Assembly: GCA_001600455.1 (NCBI GenBank)
Contig: BCKC01000005.1
Span: 3,100,001-3,164,000 of the forward strand
Source of the DNA: Endocalyx cinctus
Taxonomy: Eukaryota > Ascomycota > Sordariomycetes > Amphisphaeriales > Apiosporaceae
DNA length: 64,000 bases
Direction of reading: 5' to 3'
The position numbers and the translations under genes are program-made. Below, piece by piece: positions 10,074-20,189 of the stretch. The stretch's first letter is position 1; every line of letters begins with the position of its first letter. The notes beneath the pieces were generated by a model, which worked only from the letters and a program-made list of their open reading frames with translations, had not been told where the DNA came from and did not search any database.

Positions 10074-12290
10074 AAGAAAAAAAAAAGCAAAAACAGGAAA
10101 TAAGTAAAACTTAAGCTCGCCGCTTTCTATTGTATTCTAATGGTTTCAAAAAGAAACCAACTACCAATCATTCTTCTCTTTTGTGTATTACATACGACCA
10201 AATCCAGCGTAGAGGGAAACAGAAAAAAAAACTAGAAGACAGGGGAGGGCCGGTTTGGTTGGGATTTGTTATGAAAGGTATAGATAGAGTACAACAATCA
10301 ATGATATCTCACCACCAAGCTGCATGTGCACACAGCCTAAGTAGTTTAGGTAGCGGTATATTTATACGTTTCGTCCGAAGTGCTTGTTAAAATTCACCCT
10401 TGTTTATTTTACAGATTGATGTGAACCAGCAGAAAAGAGCCATTATGCGGGGGATATATTTTCTTATGTTGTCTACGAAAAGGGGAAATTTTCCTGTCGC
10501 GGAAGAGAAAAAATCTTTTAAGTATTTTATCTGATATTTAATCTATGCCGATTCCTCCACCCAGCCAACCTGCCAGGTACAAAAATAACGAAAATATAGT
10601 TTAAGTTCGACGTATGAATATTGAAAGACAGTCTATGGTTTATGAGGGTTACTTGTAGCAGTTGTTAGAATCGATCTTAAAGTATGAGTTCAATCACCTC
10701 AAGGGATAAAGAGGCTACTAACTTAGACTTTGGATAGCAATGGGGTTGAAGGAGAAGAAGAGGGGCACACTCCAATGGAGGATTGTGGCACTGCTGGGGA
10801 TGATCGTTAGCTTGCCATAAACTCCTTGTTTTTTTTTTTTTTTTGCCTCCGTGGCCGACGATGAGAAGGCTACGCAAATACATTTCGGATCATCAAAACA
10901 AGGTGTAGACCATCACTTACGCATTTCGGATGTGCTAGCCTTGCCCCTCAACCAGCCCTTTTACCTCAAATGTAAGCGGGCTTCTGTCCTCGGCGAAGAT
11001 ACCAGGGTCCTAGAAGGCCCGATTCTTGGCGTTTACGTGATGTTGAATAGTTCTCCGTTTTCTATGAAATAGTAACAGTAATAATGCGGATACTCGATAT
11101 CAGAAGAAAGCATAGGTAGCATTGACCTGGCTGGCGTTCTGAACCCCAAAATTAGCCGTGAAAGGTGAGCAAGATTAAGGGAATGCAATATCCGAGATTA
11201 AAGCATAGATCGTGCGGGAACATCCATGTGGCCTCATGTAACTGAGTGATACTTGATGTCATATTCATGGATCATGAAGCAGAGGCTTTGAAGCTTGGGG
11301 ACAGTTAGGTGGTTGATGAAAAGAGATATAGAGGAAGAGAAGTTTGAAAGGCAAGCGAAAAGATGGGAATATGAAATTTGAGGGGCAGATAATCTGAAGT
11401 TGCCATTTCCTTTTAAAGATCCATATATGGATATCTCCTTATTGATAAAGCAGGCCTATGTTACCGGTATATTTTTTTTAGAGGAAGGTAGTTAAACTTG
11501 GTTCCCGGCGCGGAAGTAACTCTGTAACAGGACCTACTGAGTGAGGTAAGTATGCTAGAAGATACTGTATTTATCATTGACTTTTAGACTATACCAACCC
11601 AAGTTTTCTTGATGCAAGATTATCAAGAAATCAATATTCTTAGATTGGTGGGTTTAAAGCGAAATAGAGACTGGGTTATTGACTCTGAGGAGGGTAGTCT
11701 CTCTGAGGTATGGAGTTGAAACGGTAAACGGTAAAAACGGCTTGGTTTAGCTAAGATATATCTTGTCAAGGTAGCTTGAGTCGAAAGCCTAAGGAAATTC
11801 CAGAGAGTTATATGACATGCTATAAATCTTTACATTTTTCTTGTCGTCATAAATTACGGCTGAATGGTTGATAATAAAGCAAACGACAACACCAATAGAC
11901 AACATGTTAGAATCCCGAAAGGAGAATAGGGCATGAAATATGACCTTTGAGCAAGCTAACCCTAGTTTGACGAAATATGTGTTAAATGGTCATCAGCATA
12001 ACAGGGGAAGAGCCCTTACATTTTCATTTTCCCCTTGGTAGTTGCAGCACCAAACTACCAGCTCAGAGCACAAAAGATAAATACTTTTATACAACTATAC
12101 ATCTCAAAGGGCTAAGAAAGTATGGAACAAGAGGCAAGAATTTAAACTCTTTCAAACTGAACATGTCCACATCTTGATTCATGTACAGAAGAGAATATAC
12201 TGTAGATCGTAAAATAATATAGATGTATAAATAAAGCTGAAAATTTATATGAAATTAATTAAACACCAATCCTTTTTATGATCGATGGTA
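10074..12290. other. 2.2-kb spacer between convergent genes, no supported gene
   Basis: 3' flanks of the LETM1 and Gpi19 genes. Contains a T run at 10829-10844. The open frames in it (for example 10851-11072 and 11986-12177) are short, have no domain features, and the first lacks an ATG start. No RNA gene recognised. Confidence 0.55.
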
Positions 12291-13010
12291 TCACATGACA
12301 AGTTCCAAATCCTGCCCCGGGTCGTCAAGCTCCCCTCCGTAAAGGATCTCGCATACGCCGGCGAGCGGGATATCCATGACGGCGTCGGTGCCCTCGTTCC
12401 AAATGCTCTTCCAATCAAGCTGACGGGCCTTATCCTCGGTGACGTGCCTCCTAGCCTCTCCGGGACGGATACGCCCCTTGGAGTCGAGGGTAGCGACCTT
12501 GGCGGCGTCGTCGACGATCGTCTCGATGGACGAGGTCGGCAGCGTCAGGACCTCGGTGTTGTACGCCGCGAGGGCCACGAAGATGTAGACGACCAGCATG
12601 ACGAGGAAGGACGGCACCGCCAGCGCCCACCACCGGTTCGGGTAGTAGTAGATCCCCAGGGCGTGCAGGAAGGTGGACGGCAGGTACGACCATAAGAGGT
12701 AGATCAGGAACGTCAGCGATGAGAAGAGGTACAGCACGAACCCGTAGTACTCGTACGTAGGTACCTTGGGCGACGCCCGCGGAACGGGTCCTTCCAGCTC
12801 GTCGTCGGACGCGTCGGGCGTTGTGGGCCGGGACGGCCGTAATAGCGATGTTAGCGAGGGTGAAGGTGGTAAAGGCGTAGGCGGTCGCCCGTAGAAGGGC
12901 GGTGCGAAATAGTTCTGATGTATAGGTGGTGGAGGCATTGGCTCATCGTCCGAGGATGTTGATTGGGTGTCTGAGAGAATATCCTCTTCATCATCTGATA
13001 TGAGAGACAT
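12291..13010 (-). CDS. gpi19: GPI-GlcNAc transferase subunit P (PIG-P/Gpi19)
   Basis: Subunit of the ER complex that transfers GlcNAc from UDP-GlcNAc to phosphatidylinositol, the first step of GPI-anchor synthesis. Intronless, 239 residues. Residues 1-85 form an acidic, Pro/Ser-rich cytosolic tail typical of fungal members. The PIG-P domain begins at TYEYYGFVLYLFSSLTFLIY (first membrane helix about 88-110), has the diagnostic loop with GIYYYPNRWWALAVPSFL (about 119-136), and the second helix FLVMLVVYIFVALAAYN. The C-terminal cytosolic part includes LPTSSIETIVDDAA. Codon composition switches from moderate GC in the tail to very GC-rich in the membrane domain. It is divergent from the phosphotransferase-like gene at 13861. 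Confidence 0.96.
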   Translation of the reverse strand: MSLISDDEEDILSDTQSTSSDDEPMPPPPIHQNYFAPPFYGRPPTPLPPSPSLTSLLRPSRPTTPDASDDELEGPVPRASPKVPTYEYYGFVLYLFSSLTFLIYLLWSYLPSTFLHALGIYYYPNRWWALAVPSFLVMLVVYIFVALAAYNTEVLTLPTSSIETIVDDAAKVATLDSKGRIRPGEARRHVTEDKARQLDWKSIWNEGTDAVMDIPLAGVCEILYGGELDDPGQDLELVM

Positions 13011-13860
13011 CTTGGTATATAAGTTTGTATATAATGTGATGTATATTTATGTCCTTGTTTAAAGCCGAGAGCGAAGAGCTAATTAGGATGGATAGCTGCT
13101 CCCGAGTCCCCAAGTGTTCGGATTGCGATTGAATTGTTATGAAAATGTTTTATCTCTTTAATTTGATTATATATGCCATATATTTCGGTTTGTTCAATTA
13201 TATATAGATAGTTGTTATTTAATTAATGAGATGATTATTTTATTTTAACTAGGTGATAATGCTGTCGTGATTTTTATCCCTTTACGAAGATAATGAAGTT
13301 GTTCCAGTTTTAAGATCCCTTTATGCAAGGGGATATCCCCCACTAAGCCCCACTAACTTTCAGTGCTAAAGTCACACCTAGCACTGAACTCAGTTGTCCA
13401 ATCATATTGAGCATTACCATTTTACCAGCCACGTCGCGTTTGTTTTATCGAAAGAATTAATTCCTATTTTGGCGCGTAACAGCTGTTGAGCTGCTAAGCT
13501 AAGTCCCTACCCTTTATGCTTAAAATATGATGGCCCCACCATGAAACAGGTAGATAAAATCGAATATCTACACTACGTTTAAGAGCGACTTCTTAAGAAG
13601 TCGTTCACTTATTTTTTTTTTTTTTTAAATTACACAGATCTATTCATATTTAGTGTATGTAACATGTATAAAGCTCGGATTAAAAGCAGTATGGCTTAGG
13701 TAAGAGGCTTGATTTGATACGGATCGGTACTGGACGTACATATTATTTAGAAAGTTATGAAAAAGCAGTTGATCCTGTCATAAAGCCAAAGATATTATAC
13801 GCGTATATCTTTCCATTCGCCTTTCACCTTTGACATATATCTAAAAGTCAATCTCCAATT
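13011..13860. promoter_or_regulatory. Divergent promoter region gpi19 / phosphotransferase-like gene
   Basis: 850 nt between two divergent start codons. A TATATAAG-like element lies within 15 nt of the gpi19 ATG, so it may be leader rather than a TATA box. A T run sits at about 13613-13626. No other coding signal. Confidence 0.4.
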
Positions 13861-14650
13861 ATGACTTCTCTTAGTACCGATCAAGATTATCTACAGCAAT
13901 GTCAGGAAAAATACATGCCAGTACCTCCATTCGATCGATATATTTATGTATTACCTTCTCAAGTCATTAAAAAACGGTTGTTGTCTAGGGAAACTGGCTA
14001 TGATGGCTATATACCCGATTTGGCCACTTTAGCTCTACGGGACGACAATGAGTTAAAAGCTCTTGAATTAGTTCGAGAGTATACAAATATCCCTATACCA
14101 CGAGTTTTATATCAAGGAGAAGGGTAAAGAATCTCGGTTTAACTGTATTCAAGATATAATTATATCGCTGATATAATTTCTTAGGTTTAACGTTTTTGAA
14201 CGTATCCAAGGGGTGTCAGTCAATGAGAAATCCATTTGGGATCGTGTGAGTACACATCAACGCGAAGGAATTCGACTTCAGGTTCAAGGTTATATCAAGG
14301 AATTATCCATGATTCCAAATCCTCGGAAAGAAATCAGATCTCTTATTTCATCAGGCGAGATTTTCCATCTCCAACTTCCCAATAAAGGACCGTTCAAATC
14401 GACCGAAGATTTTGTCGCAACATATAAGAATCATGAAATTCTAGGCATGATTCCACCTGACCGTCCGCCGGTATTTTCTCATTTGGATTGGGATTTGTCT
14501 AATATAATCTTATATCCAAATCTAGATGGCGTAGCTGGTGTAATAGATTGGGAAAGGGCGTGTTTCTTCCCCGAAGGCGGTAGAAGTACCCATAAGATGT
14601 GTCACCAGTGGGATGGCTGGGAGAAGTTGTTCGATGGATTAGATATATAA
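13861..14650 (+). CDS. Aminoglycoside-phosphotransferase/choline-kinase-fold protein (APH-like)
   Basis: Two exons, 13861-14123 and 14185-14650, joined in phase 2 across a 61-nt intron; 242 residues. The C-lobe has the APH/choline-kinase catalytic block FSHLDWDLSNIIL (HxDxxxxN) and the metal-binding GVIDWERACFFPEG. The N-lobe ends with the usual TNIPIPRVLYQGEG linker; VIKKRLL may carry the ATP-contacting Lys. Such fungal proteins are abundant paralogues of unknown substrate, and antibiotic resistance should not be inferred. The product is short: only about 25 residues follow the DWE block, so the C-terminal helices are minimal. The codon use is markedly AT-rich compared with gpi19 and arp4 on either side, which may mean a young, relaxed or decaying paralogue. 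A T24 run lies 17 nt after the stop codon. Confidence 0.78.
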
Positions 14651-15118
14651 TGTTTTACTTTTTACTCTTTTTTTTTTTTTTTTTTTTTTTTGATAGCCCA
14701 TACAAATAGGCTGGTCGTCCTACAAAGTAGTCGAGGTCTACCGTAGTAGGTCCCCTCTATTAATTCGTCTTAAATACGGATGCTATTTGCATAACTTTTA
14801 CATAAATAGCTTAGTCACAAAAGCGGTAGTGTTAGAGATACGCTAAGCCTGATTTAGCGTGCTTTGGTACTGTACAAACTCGATAGTTCGCCTAGAAGCT
14901 TCATTCGACGCGGCTCGAAATTTCACTGCCTTCTAACTTTCTACCAACCCATTATCCACTTGATTCGATAGAAACTTGGAAACGAGAGTATATTCTTCCA
15001 ATTGAAATAAGTATCTATCGTCGTGCAAGACATATTGAATTACTTACCTCTTTTTTCTTTCGTTTTCTTCTTTTTTTTCTTTTTCTGTCTCGAGGATATT
15101 TAATAAATAATACAAAAT
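14651..15118. other. Spacer with T24 run and arp4 leader
   Basis: A T24 homopolymer occupies 14668-14691 just after the upstream stop codon. The last 70 nt are pyrimidine-rich (runs of T and C), as is common in fungal leaders before the arp4 ATG. Confidence 0.55.
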
Positions 15119-16660
15119 ATGGCGGCGCAACAAGCTCTTCCAAATAATCAAGTTCCCACAGATGTGTATGGTGGAGGTAAGTAAAAGAGCTTATTATTTT
15201 CTACGTCATTACTTCATTTTCACCTTAAAAGAATTATTACGGACGCTCTTCATATGTATCATATATACTAACCTTTCGCGACAGATGAGGTATCGGCTCT
15301 TGTCCTAGACGCTGGATACTGTCAGACCCGTGCAGGTTTCGCCGGCGAAGACGTACCTAAATCAGTCCTCCCTTCCTTCTTTGGCAGCATAAAATCGACG
15401 AACACAGAAACTTCTACCACTACATATCGCGATGTCTTTGGCGACGAGTACTTAAACCCCCGCGCCGACTTCGAAGTCAAAAATTACATGTCGCGAAACG
15501 AAAGCGTGGTCGAGGATTGGGATGCCGCTACCAAGATCTGGGAACACATGTTGATCAACCGTCTACAGCCCGACAAGGAGACCCCGCCTAGCAAAAATGG
15601 ATTGAACGACCCTGCCGAAGATGGAGAAGGCGATGTCGCTATGGAGGACGTCGAGAACCAAGAGAAGCCTCTGACCGAAAATCCGGTCCTCATGACCGAG
15701 GCCCCTTGGAACTCTGGAAAGAATCGTGAGAAGGCCATCGAGATCGCTATGGAAAACTGGGGTTGTCCCGCTTTCTGGTTGTCGCGGACGCCCGTCTGCG
15801 CCGCTTTCGCCGCCGGGAAGGCCTCGGCCCTCGTCATCGATGTCGGCGGTGCAAACACGTGCATTACCGCTATACACGACGGTATGATCCTGAAACGATC
15901 GATTCAGAAGTCACCGGTCGGTGGAATTTGGCTGTCGTCTCAGATCCGGTCCATGTGGGAGAAGAACGAGCCCAAGGTAGACCCGATACCGTACTTCATG
16001 ATCGAGAGCAAGACGCCGGTCGACGCGGGCGCGCCCGCGCAGGCGAAGCTACGGAAGTTCCCCTTCGAAATCGCTCCATCGTTCCGAGCCTACGAGGAGG
16101 AGCGTCTGATTACGGAGTACAAGGAGTCCGTGGTCGAGGTCTGGCGAGGACCGGGCCGGTACGCGAACCCGGGCAACGAGGAGCTGGTGAAATCGCAGCC
16201 CGGTCGCGTCTTCGAGATGCCGGACGGCTCGAACCAGATGTGGCGCGAGCAGCGGTTCCGGGTCTCGGAGGGCATGTGGGACGAGAGCGCGCAGCTGCCC
16301 AGCCCCGGAGCCGGCGCCGGCGCGACGGCGGAAAAGGTGACGACGATCCCGGACCTAGTGAAGGCGGCCATCAACGCGGTCGACGTGGACTTGCGACCTA
16401 ACCTGTTGGCCAACATCGTCGTCACGGGAGGCACTTCCCTTCTGAACGGGTTCAACGACCGGCTGAACAACGAGCTCATGGCCGCTTACCCCGGCATGAA
16501 GATCAAGATCAACGCCGCGGGTCTCACGACGGAACGCCGCTTCGGATCCTGGATCGGTGGTAGCATTCTCGCTAGTTTGGGAACCTTCCACCAGATGTGG
16601 ATCTCGCGTAAGGAGTATGAAGAAAACGGCGTCGGTATTGTCGAGAAGCGATGTAAATAA
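15119..16660 (+). CDS. arp4: Actin-related protein 4 (chromatin remodelling complexes)
   Basis: Nuclear actin-related protein shared by the NuA4 acetyltransferase and the SWR1 and INO80 remodellers, where it pairs with actin. Exons 15119-15176 (19 codons plus one base) and 15285-16660; 477 residues. The short first exon ends at GGTAAGTA and splicing restores VYGGDEVSALVLDAGYCQ, the first actin phosphate loop. Other actin-fold landmarks are FAGEDVPKSVLPSFFG, the second loop ALVIDVGGANTCITAIHDG, the nucleotide-binding NIVVTGGTSLLNGF and the C-terminal GGSILASLGTFHQMWISRKE. An acidic insertion with about 12 D/E residues near 130-150 and a Pro/Ala/Gly insertion near 385-395 are Arp4-like departures from actin. 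It is convergent with the D-serine dehydratase gene. Confidence 0.97.
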
Positions 16661-17301
16661 GTACTTCTCTTGTTGTTTTTCTTAACCTTCCTAAAAGGAT
16701 TATAAAGAGAAATTTCAGCGATAAAGATTTAAAAGAAAGAGTTGAAAAAAATAAGAGATATCTCTGTCTTTCTCTTCTGGCGTACTGGAGTTGGTCGATG
16801 GTCGAAGCCAGCAGGCTTTTTTTATGGTTTATATGTTCCTCTTACTTTTGTTTTTCTGGGACACGGGGAACGAGTGCTAGAGTGTCGAAGAAAAAGAAAA
16901 CGTGTAGTTCTAATCGAAGAATAAGTTGAAAAGCAATTCGAGCAGCCAGTTAAATAGAAATGATTATAAGTCACTAATTTGGTAGACGACACTGCCTGAC
17001 CGTAGAAAGATTGTTATGATTCTGTCCGTGGTTATATGCCCTCCCCGAATAAAACCCTGGATAATTATGTAATACTTTGAGGATTGAATTTGGGTAGATT
17101 GATTACCAATTATACATGGTGGAATCAACTTACCTATCCAAACACATAATTAATGAATTGACTACACTTAATACAAAATCTTTTTTTTTTTTTAAAAAAA
17201 AAAGAGAGATTTGAAGATATATGTTTATTCAAAACATACGAGAACTACTATTTCAATGAGTGTCTCAACTTAATTTATTCTTTTACTCAAATATCCCATA
17301 A
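16661..17301. other. Spacer between convergent arp4 and D-serine dehydratase genes
   Basis: 640 nt with no coding signal. Includes a symmetric T13-A10 block at about 17180-17203 flanked by TC and GAGA, which can fold as a hairpin and presents a T or A run to both converging transcripts. Confidence 0.55.
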
Positions 17302-19013
17302 TCACCATCCGTTCCACCTAACCCAAACGTCAACAATCTCATCCTCGCGTCCCACATTCCGGGAATCGACAATGAGGTAGTAAGGGTGACCGGCACCCGT
17401 GATACAGCTATGATTAGGCCAGATACGCACGCGCTGACCAGGAACCAGGGGGACCTCCTCCTCTGCGGCGCCCATCCACCTCAGGATACCGTGCTCCTGG
17501 GAGATGCGCGAGACCTGCCAACCGGAGTGGACGGCGGGGAAATCCGGACCGGGGACGGGGTACTTCTTCGACTCGTCCGCGAGCTCAGCCCACGGCATCA
17601 ACATACCCCAACCGGTGTAATGCTGACCCTTTACGTCGCCTCGGTCGATACACGGTTCCCGACCTAGGGCTAGGCATCCGGCGTTCACGAGGGCCTCGCT
17701 CGTACCGGAGGGCCCTCGTCCCGAGTAGATCGAGGCGACCTCGGCGAGGACGGAGACGGCGACGAGCCGCCAGTTGAGACGCGCGGGATCGCGCGCGTGC
17801 ACGGCCAGCTGCTGCATGTCCAGGGTCGGGTAGACGCCGGCGTGGACCTCGAGGCTGAGATTCTTCTGTTTCAGGTCGGCCAGGAGGGTCTTCATGTGCG
17901 CCGTGACGGCGGCGGCGGAGGATTCTCTACCCGCGGCTAACACGTCACCCTCGAAATCCGGGTGCTGGAGCGTCGTCGCCGTCGGCGTAGCGCCGACGGA
18001 CAGGACGAGCGGGTGGTCGGGCCGTTTCGCCCGGATATCCGCGGCGACCCTCTTGAGGGCCTCGAACTCGTCGCCGAGGATGCTCATGGCGTCGGGGACC
18101 TCCTTGGCGGCGTACGAGTGGCCCGCGTGGGTGTACACGCCGAGGAACGCCGAGGCGTTTTCGGCTTCGCTCCGCAGCAGGCCGTCGACCAGGGCGGCGC
18201 ACTCGGCCGAGTCGCCGTATACGCCGGCTCGGTCGCTGCCGAGGTTGATCTTGAGGAATACTAGAGGTGGGTGGCCGGACTTGGCGGCGAGGGGTCGGAG
18301 GTGCTGGAGTTGAGACTCGTGGTCGATCATCACGGTGAGACCGCCCGGGCCGAGCTGGGAAGACACGGCCGCTAGGCGGTCAATGGCCGAGGGGTAGAGA
18401 GGGAAGGAATAAAGGATCTTTTTTTTTTTGGGGGGGGGGGGGGGGGGTGGGGGGAGGGGGGGGGCATGTACTTTTTTTTCTTCGTCCAGGTGGGGGATAT
18501 GTGGGGGTGGGGTAGTAGTATAATATGTTACGTTAAGTGTAATCTTGAAAGACAATGGAATTGGAAATGGGGGGAAGAAAAATAGGGGGGGAGGCAAACC
18601 TACATTGACCTTTCGACCTTTGCCTTGGTATTCCTTCAGGAGAGGTAACACACTCTCGGCTTCGATGATGGTAGACACGATGATGTCAACCGGGGTGGAG
18701 AGCTGGTCACCTACTTGGAGCCTCGTGAGCTCGGCCGTCTACATATAAATAACTTCAAGTTAGCATCATATAGCAATGGGGGTGTAAGCAGGTAGTTAAA
18801 CGGCACGGTTTCTTTATGTTATTCTTATACCTTATGGGTCTTGATATGCGACCGCCAGCTAAGCTGCAGTCTCTCGGCTGCTTCCAGCATCTGGTTACAG
18901 TTCGCCTCGACCTTAGCCAGATCCAACACGACGGCCGGGGTTGGGACTTCGTGCAGCGTCTTGCCGACATATTGGCTCCGCAAGACATCCTTGGACAATT
19001 GTGTCATCGCCAT
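17302..19013 (-). CDS. dsd1: D-serine dehydratase, metal- and PLP-dependent (Dsd1 type)
   Basis: Fold-type III PLP enzyme with an alanine-racemase-like barrel; deaminates D-serine to pyruvate and ammonia. A D-threonine-aldolase-like activity is the main alternative. Exons 19013-18831, 18738-18604 and 18417-17302, all phase 0; 477 residues. The PLP Lys is expected in WRSHIKTHK (about Lys58), which ends exon 1. Other landmarks are VFLKINLGSDRAGVY, GVYTHAGHSYAAK, LSVGATPTATTL, EVHAGVYPTLDMQQ and the zinc pair His442/Cys444 in PNHSCITGAGHPYYLIVD. Intron 2 (18603-18418) is unusual: 186 nt, carrying an 18-nt homopolymer C tract in the sense strand, and open in the coding frame, so a retained intron would add about 62 Pro/Lys-rich residues without a stop. 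Confidence 0.94.
18418..18603 (-). repeat. Intron 2 of the dehydratase gene with long C tract
   Basis: On the plus strand G runs cover 18430-18447, 18449-18454 and 18456-18464 with single interruptions, next to a T run at about 18419-18429. In sense this is a C-rich pyrimidine tract ending in A10-G at the acceptor. Length is a multiple of three with no in-frame stop. Confidence 0.8.
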
Positions 19014-20189
19014 GATTAGTTAAGAGAAGACTGGATGAGCTTTTACACTTTTCGATCAAGAAGCAATGCAATAAAACGAATCACTAGCGTAACACAGGAT
19101 AGACAAGAAAGTTAATTTGGAATAGGATTCCACGCGATAACTTAAGAAGAGTATGGACTTGACTCGTTTATATAGTTTCTTTCTTTTTCGACGAGCTACC
19201 GTAAAGGAAATAAAGTAATGTATCACATAAAATCAATGCCTAATCACCTGCCTCTTAAACGGAGGGGGTGTCGCATTTTCGCCAGTTGGGTTTCCCGCTT
19301 TTTTTTTTTTTTTTTTTTCTTCTGTAGAGTTAGCTGCCGAGTCCGGTGTTTTCTCTTTTATTTCGACCCACTTGTAACGATCGGGTTGTTGCCGGTAGCA
19401 GTAGTATCGACCACGTAAAAGGATGATGAATGAAAAGCATTGTTTGCTATTATATTTTATTATCCTGTTGTTAGCCGGTTTCCTTTCCGCATGTAATTGG
19501 ATATGGTATATCTGGTGACTATTGCCCAGTAACAAATTTCACAGCTTAACGTGCTTCTAAGTACTTAATACCTAGGTAGATAACAATATACAGGACTAAA
19601 GGAAGTTAGAAAAAAAAAAAGAACAGTTAAAATGCATTTTAGTACTTCCCCAAGGTTGTACATATGAAATATCACGTAGGACAAGTAGAAGCCAGTACTT
19701 ACTTTAATATCGTAAATCGGTCATCGCGCATATGCGAGGTCACTTGTGTACATATAGCCCGTATGGATACATCCATTGTACATACAAGGGTATATGTATA
19801 TGAGTACTTACCTACCTAAAGTATGTAGGTATATATCGAGGTAAACGGATTCTAGCCTGAGCCTAACCTACACGTATATCCGGAACTAAACACATCGTCA
19901 AAATAGAAATTTACATAAATATTTTCTCCATAAATAACTTTTAACGTAGCGTAATAATTCTTATTATGGGCAATTATCCGTCATGGATTATAGCTAAATT
20001 ACGACAAGACATATCTAGCCTCAAATTATCTAAGCCAGAAATGACCAACCCTCGATGCCGGAAATGTCCATTCCTTAAAGCCAGTCTAACACCCCAAGTT
20101 AAAAAGAAATATCTAAGCTGGAAATTTCTAAACCAGATATATATAATGAAATTAAATAATGAAATTAAATAATGAAATTAAATATTAAA
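19014..20189. other. Spacer with T20 run and 13-bp tandem repeat
   Basis: Promoter side of the dehydratase gene and 3' side of the RCC1 gene. A T20 run lies at 19299-19318. An ACCTAGGTAGAT motif occurs at about 19569, and GTAGGTA-type variants around 19810-19835. No gene supported. Confidence 0.55.
20145..20183. repeat. Three perfect 13-bp tandem copies (AATGAAATTAAAT)
   Basis: Three head-to-tail identical copies, followed by a partial copy, ending 7 nt from the RCC1 stop codon (TAA, complement of 20190-20192). They therefore lie inside that gene's 3' untranslated region. Confidence 0.9.

Noticed and set aside
10851..11072. 73-codon frame downstream of the LETM1 gene
   Set aside because: Begins at GTG right after a T run, has no domain, and lies in the 3' flank between convergent genes.
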